Assembly (NCBI GenBank): GCA_002354735.1
Contig: DEMD01000003.1
Location: 313,511-377,510, forward strand
Length of the DNA: 64,000 nt
DNA from: Gammaproteobacteria bacterium UBA2679
Lineage (GTDB): Bacteria; Pseudomonadota; Gammaproteobacteria; Pseudomonadales; Oleiphilaceae
Direction of reading: 5' to 3'
The position numbers and the translations under genes are program-made. Of this stretch, positions 1-8,073 are shown one piece after another. Every line of letters begins with the position of its first letter. Positions within the stretch are counted from its first letter, which is position 1. The notes beneath the pieces are model-generated. The model had not been told where the DNA came from. It saw only the letters and a list, made by a program, of their open reading frames with translations, and ran no database searches.

Positions 1-478
1 GTGGTCGTGGTCGTGGTCGTGGCTATGATGAGAGCGAGCGTCCCCATCAACGGCTGAATGGGCAGAATAAGCGCCAGACTCTGGATGAAACGGCTTCTCG
101 ACCAGTGCTGTCGACAGACCGAGACGCTCTACCATGTCCTGCAGCACATGGTCAGGTGCGAGCCTGAGCCAACCGTGCCCGACCTGCAAGGGCACATGTC
201 GATTGCCGAGGTGGTAGCAGCAGCGAGCGAGCAGATGCATGTTCGCTGTAGTCGCCTCGATGACCTGTTCCGGCCTTGGAATGATTTCGACCACATAGCC
301 TTCCTCGTCGGCGAAGCGCTCGCCTCCAGCCAACACTGTGCCACGTTGGGTGAATAGGCCCACCTCGACACCGCCATCGGTGACCGCACGCAGGCGGCAC
401 TTCTGCCGCTGGCCATAATCAAGCTGCAAGGTATCGCTGGCAGGGCGGCTTTCCTGGATCTGCTGAAGTGTCTTCATC
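1..478 (-). CDS. ureE: Urease accessory protein UreE (nickel metallochaperone), partial at left edge
   Basis: UreE carries Ni2+ to the UreDFG-urease complex so that the dinuclear centre of the alpha subunit can be built. I translated the minus strand from the ATG at 476-478, which starts MKTLQQIQES; the frame stays open to base 1. Seen: the peptide-binding N-terminal part, a middle part with GYVVEIIPRPEQVIEA and LARCCYHLGNRHVPL (the conserved UreE core with its metal-binding His), and a His/Asp-rich tail (HHSHDHDHDHD) encoded by the alternating repeat at bases 1-30. Such tails bind extra nickel in Klebsiella-type UreE. The gene lies 23 bases after the ureC stop, so it is the fifth gene of the operon. 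The stop codon, and any ureF and ureG, would be outside the window. Confidence 0.93.
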
Positions 479-501
479 ACGCTGCTCTCGCTAATCAACT
501 G

Positions 502-2211
502 CTAAAAGAGGAAATATCGCTGCGCCAGCGGCAACTCGCTTGCTGGCTCGCAGGTCAGCAGCACGCCGTCGGCCCTGACCTCATAGGTTTGGGCATCGAC
601 CTCGATCCGTGGTGTCGCGTCATTGAGTATCATGTCGGACTTGCGCAACTGCCGTACCCGCTTGCAAGCCGACAAGGTCTTGTTCAGCTTCAAACGCTTG
701 GCGAGGTCCGATTCGAGTGAAAGCTGGCTTACGAATGTTAGTGAAGTCGCCGCGATTGCGCCCCCAAAGCTGCCGAACATCGGGCGGTAGTGCACGGGCT
801 GCGGTGTCGGAATCGACGCATTGGGATCACCCATCGCCGCGCCCGCGATCATTCCACCCTTGACGATCAGGCTCGGTTTGACGCCGAAGAACGCGGGTCG
901 CCATACAACCAGGTCAGCGAGCTTGCCTACCTCTACCGATCCAACCTCGTGAGCGATACCGTGAGTGATGGCGGGATTGATCGTGTACTTGGCGATATAA
1001 CGCCTGATTCGCATATTGTCGGCGCCGGAGCCCTCGTCTGCTTTCAGCTCTCCGCGCTGGACCTTCATCTTGTGCGCCGTCTGCCAGGTACGACTGATCA
1101 CCTCACCGACCCGGCCCATCGCCTGAGAATCCGACGAGATCATGGAGAACACGCCGAGATCGTGCAAAATGTCTTCAGCGGCAATAGTCTCCTTGCGAAT
1201 CCTCGAATCAGCGAAGGCAACATCCTCAGGAATAGCAGGATCCAGATGGTGACAGACCATTAGCATATCGAGATGTTCATCGATGGTGTTGATGGTGTAA
1301 GGCCGCGTGGGGTTGGTCGACGACGGTAGTATGTTCGAAAGGCCAGCGATCTTGATGATATCCGGTGCGTGGCCGCCACCCGCACCTTCTGTGTGGTAGG
1401 TGTGGATACATCGATCACCGATGGCCTTGATGGTGTCCTCCACGAAGCCCGACTCGTTCAGCGTGTCGGTGTGGATGGCCACCTGTACGTCATGCCGTTC
1501 AGCTACGTCGAGACAGTTATCGATAGAGGCTGGCGTCGTACCCCAGTCCTCGTGCAGCTTGAGTCCGCATGCGCCAGCCTGCAGCTGCTCGACCAGCGGC
1601 TCTGGCAGGCTCGCATTGCCCTTGCCTAGGAAACCAAAGTTCATCGGAAAAGCTTCGGCCGCCTGCAGCATTCTGCTGATATGCCAGGGACCCGGCGTAC
1701 AGGTCGTGGCTTTTGTACCGGTGGCAGGACCGGTTCCGCCACCAAGCATGGTCGTGATTCCGGACATCAGGGCTTCTTCGATCTGTTGCGGACAGATGAA
1801 ATGAATATGCGCGTCGATGGCACCAGCTGTCACGATCTGACCTTCACCGGCGATTATTTCAGTTCCCGCACCAATGGCGATGGTGACACCTGTCTGGGTA
1901 TCAGGATTACCGGCCTTGCCAATGCCGCTGATGCGACCAGCCTTGATACCGATATCCGCCTTGACGATGCCCCAGTGATCGATGATGAGCGCGTTGGTGA
2001 TCACGGTATCAGCCACATAGTTGCTCGTTAGCTGACTTTGTCCCTGACCATCCCTGATGACTTTGCCGCCGCCGAACTTGACCTCGTCGCCATAGCAGGT
2101 GAAGTCCTGCTCGACCCTGGCCCAGAGCTCGGTATCAGCCAACCTGACGCAGTCACCTGTGGTGGGACCAAACATCTCGGCGTAGCCTTGTCTGGAAACG
2201 GATCGTGTCAT
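502..2211 (-). CDS. ureC: Urease subunit alpha (catalytic)
   Basis: Catalytic subunit of urease, a cytosolic enzyme hydrolysing urea to ammonia and carbamate. The 569 residues match the usual UreC length. All nickel-centre residues are visible: His135 and His137 in AHIHFICPQ, the lysine to be carbamylated Lys218 in GLKLHEDWG, His247 and His273 ([16 protein letters not shown]), and Asp361 in ISSDSQAMG. The mobile flap carries Cys320-His321 ([13 protein letters not shown]). The start [20 protein letters not shown] is the standard one, and its ATG directly abuts the ureB stop, so the two are translationally coupled. Nothing looks damaged. Confidence 0.98.
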   Translation of the reverse strand: MTRSVSRQGYAEMFGPTTGDCVRLADTELWARVEQDFTCYGDEVKFGGGKVIRDGQGQSQLTSNYVADTVITNALIIDHWGIVKADIGIKAGRISGIGKAGNPDTQTGVTIAIGAGTEIIAGEGQIVTAGAIDAHIHFICPQQIEEALMSGITTMLGGGTGPATGTKATTCTPGPWHISRMLQAAEAFPMNFGFLGKGNASLPEPLVEQLQAGACGLKLHEDWGTTPASIDNCLDVAERHDVQVAIHTDTLNESGFVEDTIKAIGDRCIHTYHTEGAGGGHAPDIIKIAGLSNILPSSTNPTRPYTINTIDEHLDMLMVCHHLDPAIPEDVAFADSRIRKETIAAEDILHDLGVFSMISSDSQAMGRVGEVISRTWQTAHKMKVQRGELKADEGSGADNMRIRRYIAKYTINPAITHGIAHEVGSVEVGKLADLVVWRPAFFGVKPSLIVKGGMIAGAAMGDPNASIPTPQPVHYRPMFGSFGGAIAATSLTFVSQLSLESDLAKRLKLNKTLSACKRVRQLRKSDMILNDATPRIEVDAQTYEVRADGVLLTCEPASELPLAQRYFLF

Positions 2212-2517
2212 CTAGAGCGCTCCCATGATATCGCCGCGGAAGCCGTAGATTTCGCGCTTGCCCGCGTATTCGACCAGTTCTACCTCACGTCTCTGACCTG
2301 GCTCGAATCGAATGGCCGTACCAGCGGGAAGATTGGGGCGCATTCCCCGCGCCTTGGCACGGTCGAAATCCAGAGCAGGGTTTGCTTCGAAGAAATGATA
2401 ATGGGAACCAATCTGAACGGGTCGGTCGCCATGATTGATTACACTGACGATGCAGGTTTTTCGGCCTTCATTCAGCACGATGTCGCCCTCGGCAAGGCGG
2501 TACTCTCCCGGTATCAT
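2212..2517 (-). CDS. ureB: Urease subunit beta
   Basis: Small structural urease subunit of 101 residues that packs with UreA and UreC in the (alpha-beta-gamma)3 trimer. It starts [19 protein letters not shown] and contains [19 protein letters not shown], the hallmark UreB stretch, and ends in GDIMGAL. It sits 39 bases after ureA, and its stop is immediately followed by the ureC ATG. UreA, UreB and UreC are separate genes, as in most Proteobacteria and unlike the fused subunits of Helicobacter. Confidence 0.98.
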   Translation of the reverse strand: MIPGEYRLAEGDIVLNEGRKTCIVSVINHGDRPVQIGSHYHFFEANPALDFDRAKARGMRPNLPAGTAIRFEPGQRREVELVEYAGKREIYGFRGDIMGAL

Positions 2518-2556
2518 AAAAAGCTCCTGAGCTGGCCTGGACGCACAGGCTTGAAA

Positions 2557-2859
2557 CTAGCGGATGGGATCATGAACGGTCACCAGCTTCGTGCCGTCCG
2601 GAAAGGTCGCCTCCACCTGAACGTCGTGGATCATGTCAGCAATGCCATCCATGACATCATCGACACTCAACAGGGTTTGACCGTAACTCATCAGCTCTGC
2701 CACCGTCCTGCCATCGCGTGCCCCCTCCATGATGGCTGCACTCAGATAAGCGATTGCCTCCGGGTAGTTCAGTTTCAGCCCCCTGGCCTTGCGACGTTCC
2801 GCGAGTAGCGCGGCAGTGAAAACAAGCAGCTTGTCTTTTTCTCGGGGGCTGAGATCCAT
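2557..2859 (-). CDS. ureA: Urease subunit gamma
   Basis: Smallest structural urease subunit, 100 residues, starting [20 protein letters not shown] and containing the family-typical [23 protein letters not shown] and [20 protein letters not shown]. It precedes ureB. A 181-base gap separates it from ureD (2860-3040). I find no gene or convincing promoter there, so ureD and ureABC may be joined by read-through or ureA may have its own unseen promoter. Confidence 0.98.
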   Translation of the reverse strand: MDLSPREKDKLLVFTAALLAERRKARGLKLNYPEAIAYLSAAIMEGARDGRTVAELMSYGQTLLSVDDVMDGIADMIHDVQVEATFPDGTKLVTVHDPIR

Positions 2860-3040
2860 TTAGAACTTCCTGATGACGTTTTGGCCCGGACTGGGGACCA
2901 GCAAAAGCGAACATTATCAAGTCATGCAGACCCTGACCAGAAACAATCCACCGGTGACCATACGATACACAGAAAATACCAAAAGCCTGATCATTCATGC
3001 ACTTAAACGGTGCGAGAGCCTCATTTTGGTGCAACTGGAG

Positions 3041-4033
3041 TCACGTTGCCCATATTCGCGGCGGCACTGCTAAACAGTCGAGCAGATGCGGCCGGAGCTG
3101 ATGCCACATCAGATCAAACAAGGCAGTCGCTTCACCGCTTTCGTGCCCCAGATATCGACAAATGAGCAGGCCAGGTTTGCTCGTTAACGCAAGGCAGGCA
3201 CTGCTATCCGGGAAAGCTGCATCAATAGCCTCTCGAAGCTCATCGAGTAGACTTGCATGAACCGCGCCAGTAAAGCTATCTAGCTGGGCCGACTGGAAAC
3301 CGTGTACCAGTAGGCTTCCAGTGACGCTGAATTCGCCCATTTGAGCCCGATTCCGCATATTGTCCGAATGGATGGCGATCCGCTCCTCGTGGATGGGGCT
3401 GCCTTCGGCTGTCATCAGTCGCAGCCTCTGCCGCAGGAAACTATGTGCAGACTCGTCGAAGGGAATACCGCTTGCTGGTCGACCAAGACAGCTAATCTCC
3501 CGGTAGAACAGAGCGGATCCTTCGTGAAGAATGATTTCGGTATCGAAGTCCGCCCTGCTTCCGGCAAAGAAGATGTTCTCCAGCGGTAGCCATTCGAGCG
3601 TGGCACCACTTGCCACTTCAAGCTTCAGCTTCTGTCGCTGAGGCACCTGCCGCTCGTCTACACGGTAGATTCTGGTGGCCGAGGTCGTGGTGATAAGCGC
3701 TCGGGCATCGTGTGCGACAGTGATATTGATTGCCAACCGGTCGCCGCTGACGATACCGCCGGGCGGGTGCAAAATGTAGCTATGACAAACTGCGGGAGGC
3801 AGCCGGTCGGCCTTCGCTGGCATTTCAGGATAGAAGCCGCGCTGCACTTTAAGTGGCCCGCATACCGAAAGCAGATCGGCTACGGTTTTCCGGCCGCTGC
3901 GATCTGGCCTGTAGCGCATATGCAATTCGGCCAGCCAGCTCCTTTCGACCAGTTCGGGTTCGGCTGGCACTGGCGTGGCGCTGGAACCAGATTTCACAAT
4001 GGCCGCATTCATGGCCAGCCCGCTGTTCGTCAT
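3041..4033 (-). CDS. ureD: Urease accessory protein UreD (UreH)
   Basis: UreD binds apo-urease and forms the activation complex with UreF and UreG that inserts nickel. The 330-residue protein has the family features RSWLAELHMRYRPDRSGRKT, HPPGGIVSGDRL, TTTSATRIYR, LPLENIFFAGSRA and a C-terminal RYLGHESGEA region; these are normal for UreD although sequence conservation is low. The first ATG is preferred because AGGA lies 7 bases upstream; an in-frame ATG seven codons later is the alternative. First gene of the minus-strand urease operon, divergent from the SUI1-like gene with about 70 bases between them. Confidence 0.95.
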   Translation of the reverse strand: MTNSGLAMNAAIVKSGSSATPVPAEPELVERSWLAELHMRYRPDRSGRKTVADLLSVCGPLKVQRGFYPEMPAKADRLPPAVCHSYILHPPGGIVSGDRLAINITVAHDARALITTTSATRIYRVDERQVPQRQKLKLEVASGATLEWLPLENIFFAGSRADFDTEIILHEGSALFYREISCLGRPASGIPFDESAHSFLRQRLRLMTAEGSPIHEERIAIHSDNMRNRAQMGEFSVTGSLLVHGFQSAQLDSFTGAVHASLLDELREAIDAAFPDSSACLALTSKPGLLICRYLGHESGEATALFDLMWHQLRPHLLDCLAVPPRIWAT

Positions 4034-4106
4034 CAGTTTTCCTTAAGCACGACAGAAATTTACTATGTTAGAATCTGCGGTCCGATAGTCGTCAGAAAGC
4101 CAAGTG

Positions 4107-4448
4107 ATGTCAAAGAATTCAAGACTGGTCTATAGCACCGATCAAGGGCGTATGTGCCCTGAATGTGAGCAGCCTCTGGAGCAGTGCGCCTGTGGCGAGA
4201 CGCCCCCGCCAGCTGCGGACTTCGTTCTCCTCTCGCTCGACACCAAGGGGCGCAAGGGTAAGGGCGTGACGATCGTCAAAGGCCTTGGCCTCGACCGCAG
4301 TGCGCTGGACAAGCTGGCAAAACAGATGAAGAAGCAGTGCGGCGTCGGTGGCAGCGTAAAGGACTGGACGATTGAAATGCAGGGCGACCAGCGTGGCAAG
4401 CTGACCGCCTTGCTCGAAGCGCTCAGCTATCGCGTCAAGGTCCGCTAA
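4107..4448 (+). CDS. yciH: SUI1/YciH-like translation initiation factor
   Basis: Member of the SUI1 (eIF1) family, called YciH in E. coli, thought to influence initiation fidelity at the small ribosomal subunit. The start MSKNSRLVYSTDQGR and the core KGRKGKGVTIVKGL ... GVGGSVKDWTIEMQGDQRGK are characteristic. Unlike E. coli YciH (from memory), the N-terminal part carries four cysteines (CPEC ... CAC, residues 17-29) that could form a small metal-binding knuckle. The ATG at 4107 is chosen; a GTG one codon earlier is in frame. A TAGAAT box at 4069-4074 could be the -10 of its promoter, but no convincing -35 is seen. Confidence 0.9.
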   Translation: MSKNSRLVYSTDQGRMCPECEQPLEQCACGETPPPAADFVLLSLDTKGRKGKGVTIVKGLGLDRSALDKLAKQMKKQCGVGGSVKDWTIEMQGDQRGKLTALLEALSYRVKVR

Positions 4449-4462
4449 GGCGACCCGCTCGA

Positions 4463-4474
4463 ATTGTAAACAAT
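4463..4474. promoter_or_regulatory. 12-base palindrome upstream of the unknown three-gene operon
   Basis: ATTGTAAACAAT is a perfect palindrome (ATTGT, AA, ACAAT) about 115 bases before the first gene of the 4590-7626 operon. It could be a regulator site. A TATAGT hexamer at 4520-4525 may be a -10 box. Both are weak inferences from sequence alone. Confidence 0.25.
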
Positions 4475-4589
4475 TGCAAAATCATAAGGCCTCTGGCTCT
4501 CCTGCCTGAGGCTTCACTGTATAGTATCGGCTGATCAATTCTCAGGCGCCGGCAGTGAACTCTACCAGAAACAGCGGCTGCTAAATCCG

Positions 4590-5243
4590 ATGGATGGCAG
4601 CGTGAAAACGTGTTTTATCGCACTACTGCTTATCGCCAGCCAATACAGTCTCGCCTCGGAAGCAGAAATCGCAGCCTCTGCCACAAACCTGCTCCCCATT
4701 GACGGGCAGATCGTGCCCTATGTGATGTCCTCGCCGCAGACCAGCCCATCGAATGCCGGTGCGGCGTTCCCCGTTCAGCCCTGCTATCGCGCTAGCGCAA
4801 CAGAAACTGCCAGCGTTCCGTCTTCAGCCTTCCACCATTCGTTCGAGCCATCCCTTTCGAGTTATTGGCCCGGGCTGAACGGCAGCGTATGGATCAGTCG
4901 CAGCGAAAATCAGCTCTTTGCGCTCCGTGATCTTCGGGTGCTACGAGATAACCTGGCCGCCGTTGGCCAGCCCCGGCTCAGTCTCTACGACGCGGCCGGC
5001 ATTACGCTTCTGAGCGAAGATATGCTGAACCTGCATGCACTGGAAACGAGCAAGGGCCTGCTCCTGACGGCTCATTTCAGGACAGATTCCGCTCTGAAGT
5101 GCATCGATATCCTGATGGCAAAGCACTCGCAGGCAGAGGCCCGGGGCAGCCGGCTCTATTTCAGCAAGGACGGCACTCTCTATACCAAAACTCTTGAATT
5201 CCGACGTCTCATGTCGGCGAGCGCAAAGGCATGGCAGCAATGA
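4590..5243 (+). CDS. Exported protein of unknown function, first gene of a coupled trio
   Basis: A 217-residue protein I do not recognise. It begins with a short positive region (MDGSVKT) and a hydrophobic stretch, FIALLLIASQYSLASEA, that looks like a signal peptide cleaved near ALA/SEA-type residues around position 24. The rest is soluble, with one Cys near residue 65 and another near residue 170 that could form a disulfide. Segments such as LNGSVWISRSENQLFALRDL and RLSLYDAAGITLLSED suggest beta structure but no known motif. An in-frame ATG at 4590 follows a poor ribosome site; VKTCFIALL (GTG a few codons later) is a possible alternative start. Its stop overlaps the next gene by ATGA, so the two are probably translationally coupled. 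The product is inferred to act in the periplasm beside the next two proteins. Confidence 0.7.
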   Translation: MDGSVKTCFIALLLIASQYSLASEAEIAASATNLLPIDGQIVPYVMSSPQTSPSNAGAAFPVQPCYRASATETASVPSSAFHHSFEPSLSSYWPGLNGSVWISRSENQLFALRDLRVLRDNLAAVGQPRLSLYDAAGITLLSEDMLNLHALETSKGLLLTAHFRTDSALKCIDILMAKHSQAEARGSRLYFSKDGTLYTKTLEFRRLMSASAKAWQQ

Positions 5244-6808
5244 ATCTTTCCACGGAACTCGTACTCTTCATCCACACCTATACGGTACCGCTTTCATTTG
5301 CGGCTGGGCTGCTATTCCTGCTGATGCTGATTCACTTCAGCAAAACGTTCGCCTTTGCCTGGCTAAAGTTACGGATTCACCTGCCGATCGTCGGCCTTTT
5401 GGCTCGACTATCGAAACAGCTAAACCAGGATTCCGCCAGCGGCTGGTTTCGGGCCGAACAGGCGCTTTGTCGAGCCTTCAGGCCTTTTGCTATAGACCTG
5501 GACAGGCGGATCAGCAGCTACGATCAGAGCGTCAGCTACCTGCGCAAGTGCCAGGAGCTCGGTCGTCAGCGGCTCAGCATCATGGGCTGGGGCGTCATTG
5601 CCGTCATGGTTTTTCTCGAAGCTATCGGCTTTTCCTATGTGTTGGCCGGCTACACCCTGCCTGGCGCCAGCGAAGCGCTCAAACAGCAGGGTGCCGTAGG
5701 CATTGCCTTACTGGTCTCAGTGCTACTGGTATACATGACCCATTACAGTGGACACGAGCTGCACCACAACGATCTGGTAAAGAAGATCCGCATCTGGTTT
5801 CGCCAGAGTGGCGCGAGTGCGGAACAGCTAGAGCCCAACACACAGGTCTCACTGGCCAATGAAGATGCCGATAACCATGAGCCTGCCTGGTGCCAGCTGC
5901 TGAATCGGGTGCCAACCAACGCTGATATCATGCCGAGTCATCGCATCACCATAGCTACAGTAATCATGGTGACGCTTATCGCCGTTGGCGCCACCTACGT
6001 TCGCGGCCAGGTGCTCGAGCAGGATAATCTGGAACAGCAGCGAGTCGAACCTTCACCAGTTACGACATCCACCGATCTCTACGCCGAGTTCTACCTGCCA
6101 GCAGAGCTCCAGAGTGAGCAACGCGCTATCGACTCACGACTTGATGACGAGAGTCGGCTCGCCGATCTGAAAGCCGGCTGGGGGACTTTTCTCGTGCTGG
6201 CAGTCATTTTCATATTTTTACAGATCCTCAGCATCATCATGGGCTACCGAACCGGCTTCGCGGCACGAGAGGCGGCGACCGCCCGGGCAAGCATTGGCCG
6301 TTTCAGAACGCGTCAGCACTTCCTTGAATTCCACGAGGCGAAGCGTACGAATGTCCTGATGGCCGCACAGGCAGCGCTGGAGCACCTGCAGACCACCATG
6401 CTCAAGCGCGCTGAAGCCCAGGGTGCGGCGCCAGATCTATTGCTACGATTACAGCAGGCTGGCGAGCGGACCTTTGAGAAATGGCTCGAGCGTGAGACCC
6501 TGCCTCGCCCGGGATACAGACCTGAAGATAGTGCCACCAGCCAGGAAGCCCCGGCCAGGGGCGGACTGCAGATCGTGCAGGCGCCCGGCTCCGGCGCAAA
6601 CGCAGCCAATCAGCCTGATAGCATACTGCTGGACGAGGCAGAGATCGTCTCCTGGATGACACGTTTCGGCTGGAGCCGGGAACGCACGGTGTCTGCTCTG
6701 CTCAAGCACCGAACCCGTCAGTTTTCGGCGAGCGAGCTTTCCGAGAACGCTGAATCTGACATGCTGCAAAACAAGCTTCCCTTCCGCAAAGGCAGGCCCA
6801 GACCGTGA
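5240..6808 (+). CDS. Multi-pass inner-membrane protein of unknown function, middle gene of the trio
   Basis: A protein of 522 residues from the ATG at 5240; an earlier in-frame ATG at 5231 would add three. The later one is preferred because it forms an ATGA overlap with the preceding stop. Five hydrophobic helices are visible: near residues 5-32, 112-137, 147-169, 234-254 and 315-338. Between helices 4 and 5 is a roughly 60-residue, probably periplasmic segment (VRGQVLEQDNLEQQRV ...). After helix 5 comes a long charged, helical, probably cytoplasmic tail of about 185 residues, with the stretch FLEFHEAKRTNVLMAAQAAL and a Pro/Gly/Ala-rich linker. I recognise no family. It is not an obvious MotA/ExbB relative, although a stator-like role is one speculation. 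The GTGA overlap with the next gene indicates coupled translation. Confidence 0.75.
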   Translation: MNLSTELVLFIHTYTVPLSFAAGLLFLLMLIHFSKTFAFAWLKLRIHLPIVGLLARLSKQLNQDSASGWFRAEQALCRAFRPFAIDLDRRISSYDQSVSYLRKCQELGRQRLSIMGWGVIAVMVFLEAIGFSYVLAGYTLPGASEALKQQGAVGIALLVSVLLVYMTHYSGHELHHNDLVKKIRIWFRQSGASAEQLEPNTQVSLANEDADNHEPAWCQLLNRVPTNADIMPSHRITIATVIMVTLIAVGATYVRGQVLEQDNLEQQRVEPSPVTTSTDLYAEFYLPAELQSEQRAIDSRLDDESRLADLKAGWGTFLVLAVIFIFLQILSIIMGYRTGFAAREAATARASIGRFRTRQHFLEFHEAKRTNVLMAAQAALEHLQTTMLKRAEAQGAAPDLLLRLQQAGERTFEKWLERETLPRPGYRPEDSATSQEAPARGGLQIVQAPGSGANAANQPDSILLDEAEIVSWMTRFGWSRERTVSALLKHRTRQFSASELSENAESDMLQNKLPFRKGRPRP

Positions 6809-7626
6809 ACAAAGTTTGGGTCTGCCTTCTACTGCTGGTCAGCCTTCAGGTCAGCGCCGATGCAAGGAACGACTTCAATTCATGTCGTGATCTGCTGAGC
6901 GAGTCATCGGCTGAGCCCACGTTATACCAGCGTGAGCTGTTCGTAATCGTCGATCAGACTGTCAGACTCGACGTCGCACTCAAACGGCATGTTCACGCGA
7001 CAGTGCACGAGTTCCTTCAGCCAGGCGACCGCATCACGCTGTTGACCTTCAGCGCCTATGCGCAGAGCCACTATGCTTCGATGCCCTTGAGCGGCGCTAC
7101 CGATGCACTACTCGACGACGACACTCGTTACCACACCAGCCTGACATCACTGCGAAAATTCGATCGCTGCATGGCCAGACAGGGCGAAGTCGTTAGACGG
7201 CACATTGATATGGCGCTCAAGACAGCGCTCAACGGCGGCGACGATAGCCTGCCACGAACGGAGGTGGCCGCCTCGCTGGCTGAGTTCGGCGCCAACGTCA
7301 TAGCCAGATCGACAGCCAAACGGCGGGTGGTTCTGCTGGTATCGGACATGCTCGAGAATTCCTCGACCGCCAGTTTCTATCGGAATGGTGAGCTGGTTCA
7401 GCTGGATGTCGCGGCGGCAATGAAGACTACGGTAGCTTCCGGCGCCCTGAGCGACTGGCAGGAGGCCGAGATCTTCATCATCGGCGCCGCCTACTCTCCA
7501 CAAGGCGTATACCGCACCAGGCCTGTGCTGGAGAGCCTCAAGAAATTCTGGTCGATCTATCTGGAGAAATCGAATGCCAGGCTCGTGGGCTGGGGTCAGC
7601 CTGAGCTACTGGCACAGATTCCGTAA
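6805..7626 (+). CDS. Exported von Willebrand factor A-like protein with degenerate metal site
   Basis: A 273-residue protein starting at a GTG inside the previous stop (GTGA). An N-terminal signal peptide (VWVCLLLLVSLQVSADA, cut near residue 19) is followed by a fold that looks like a von Willebrand A domain. Strand 1 is RELFVIVDQTVRLD (Asp50), then GDRITLLTFSAYAQ around residue 74, and RRVVLLVSDMLENS around residue 173 with Asp181. The usual metal site motif DxSxS is altered to DQTVR, so the metal-binding site may be weak or lost. Late segment EIFIIGAAYSPQGVYRTRP fits a further core strand. Inferred: periplasmic partner of the membrane protein encoded just upstream. The vWA call rests on pattern, not on a profile search. 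Confidence 0.72.
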   Translation: MNKVWVCLLLLVSLQVSADARNDFNSCRDLLSESSAEPTLYQRELFVIVDQTVRLDVALKRHVHATVHEFLQPGDRITLLTFSAYAQSHYASMPLSGATDALLDDDTRYHTSLTSLRKFDRCMARQGEVVRRHIDMALKTALNGGDDSLPRTEVAASLAEFGANVIARSTAKRRVVLLVSDMLENSSTASFYRNGELVQLDVAAAMKTTVASGALSDWQEAEIFIIGAAYSPQGVYRTRPVLESLKKFWSIYLEKSNARLVGWGQPELLAQIP

Positions 7627-7639
7627 TGATACGCCCAGG

Positions 7640-7957
7640 CTAATCCGCGTAGTAGGAACAGCAGTAGTCAGTGATTACCAGAACCTTGATATTGAATGCA
7701 GAGTTCGCGGGCACGTCGAATGCTTCGCCAGCCTTGTAAGTCACCCAGGTCGACGCGTCCGGCATCTTGACCTCGACCTGACCGGCCTGAATTGCCATGT
7801 TCTCGCGCTGCTCGGTGCCAAAACGATATTCACCCGGCAGCATAACGCCGAGGGTCTTCTTTTCGCCATCTTCGAACAGGACGGTGTGGCTGATAACCTT
7901 ACCGTCGAAATACACATTGGCTTTCTTCATCACACTAACGTTGTCGAACTGACTCAT
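7640..7957 (-). CDS. ppnP: Pyrimidine/purine nucleoside phosphorylase (PpnP/YaiE family)
   Basis: Small cupin-fold enzyme that phosphorolyses several nucleosides to base plus ribose-1-phosphate. The 105-residue protein begins [20 protein letters not shown] and has the family signature [42 protein letters not shown] and the C-terminal DYCCSY. A longer frame exists upstream (to 8059), but the family start and the GGGAAAGC ribosome site before the ATG at 7957 favour the short form. It is convergent with the vWA-like gene, with only 13 bases between them. Confidence 0.93.
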   Translation of the reverse strand: MSQFDNVSVMKKANVYFDGKVISHTVLFEDGEKKTLGVMLPGEYRFGTEQRENMAIQAGQVEVKMPDASTWVTYKAGEAFDVPANSAFNIKVLVITDYCCSYYAD

Positions 7958-8073
7958 TTTACGCTTTCCCGGGTGGAGGTAAATTCGGCGAGAATGTAGC
8001 AGAGCGCTGCCGGGCTTGCCATCAAGATTGTGGCGTCTTTTGCGGCCGCTCACGATCATGATGGCAGCGCCGC

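Noticed and set aside
1..30. Short alternating repeat at the left edge as a microsatellite or CRISPR-like array
   Set aside because: In the minus-strand frame it encodes the His/Asp tail of UreE.
2038..2808. A 256-residue open frame on the plus strand across ureB and ureA
   Set aside because: It is antisense to three intact urease genes and has no family features.
4590..7626. The vWA trio as a Zorya or MotAB-like defence system
   Set aside because: The membrane protein does not show MotA/ExbB features, and no helicase or nuclease gene accompanies it.
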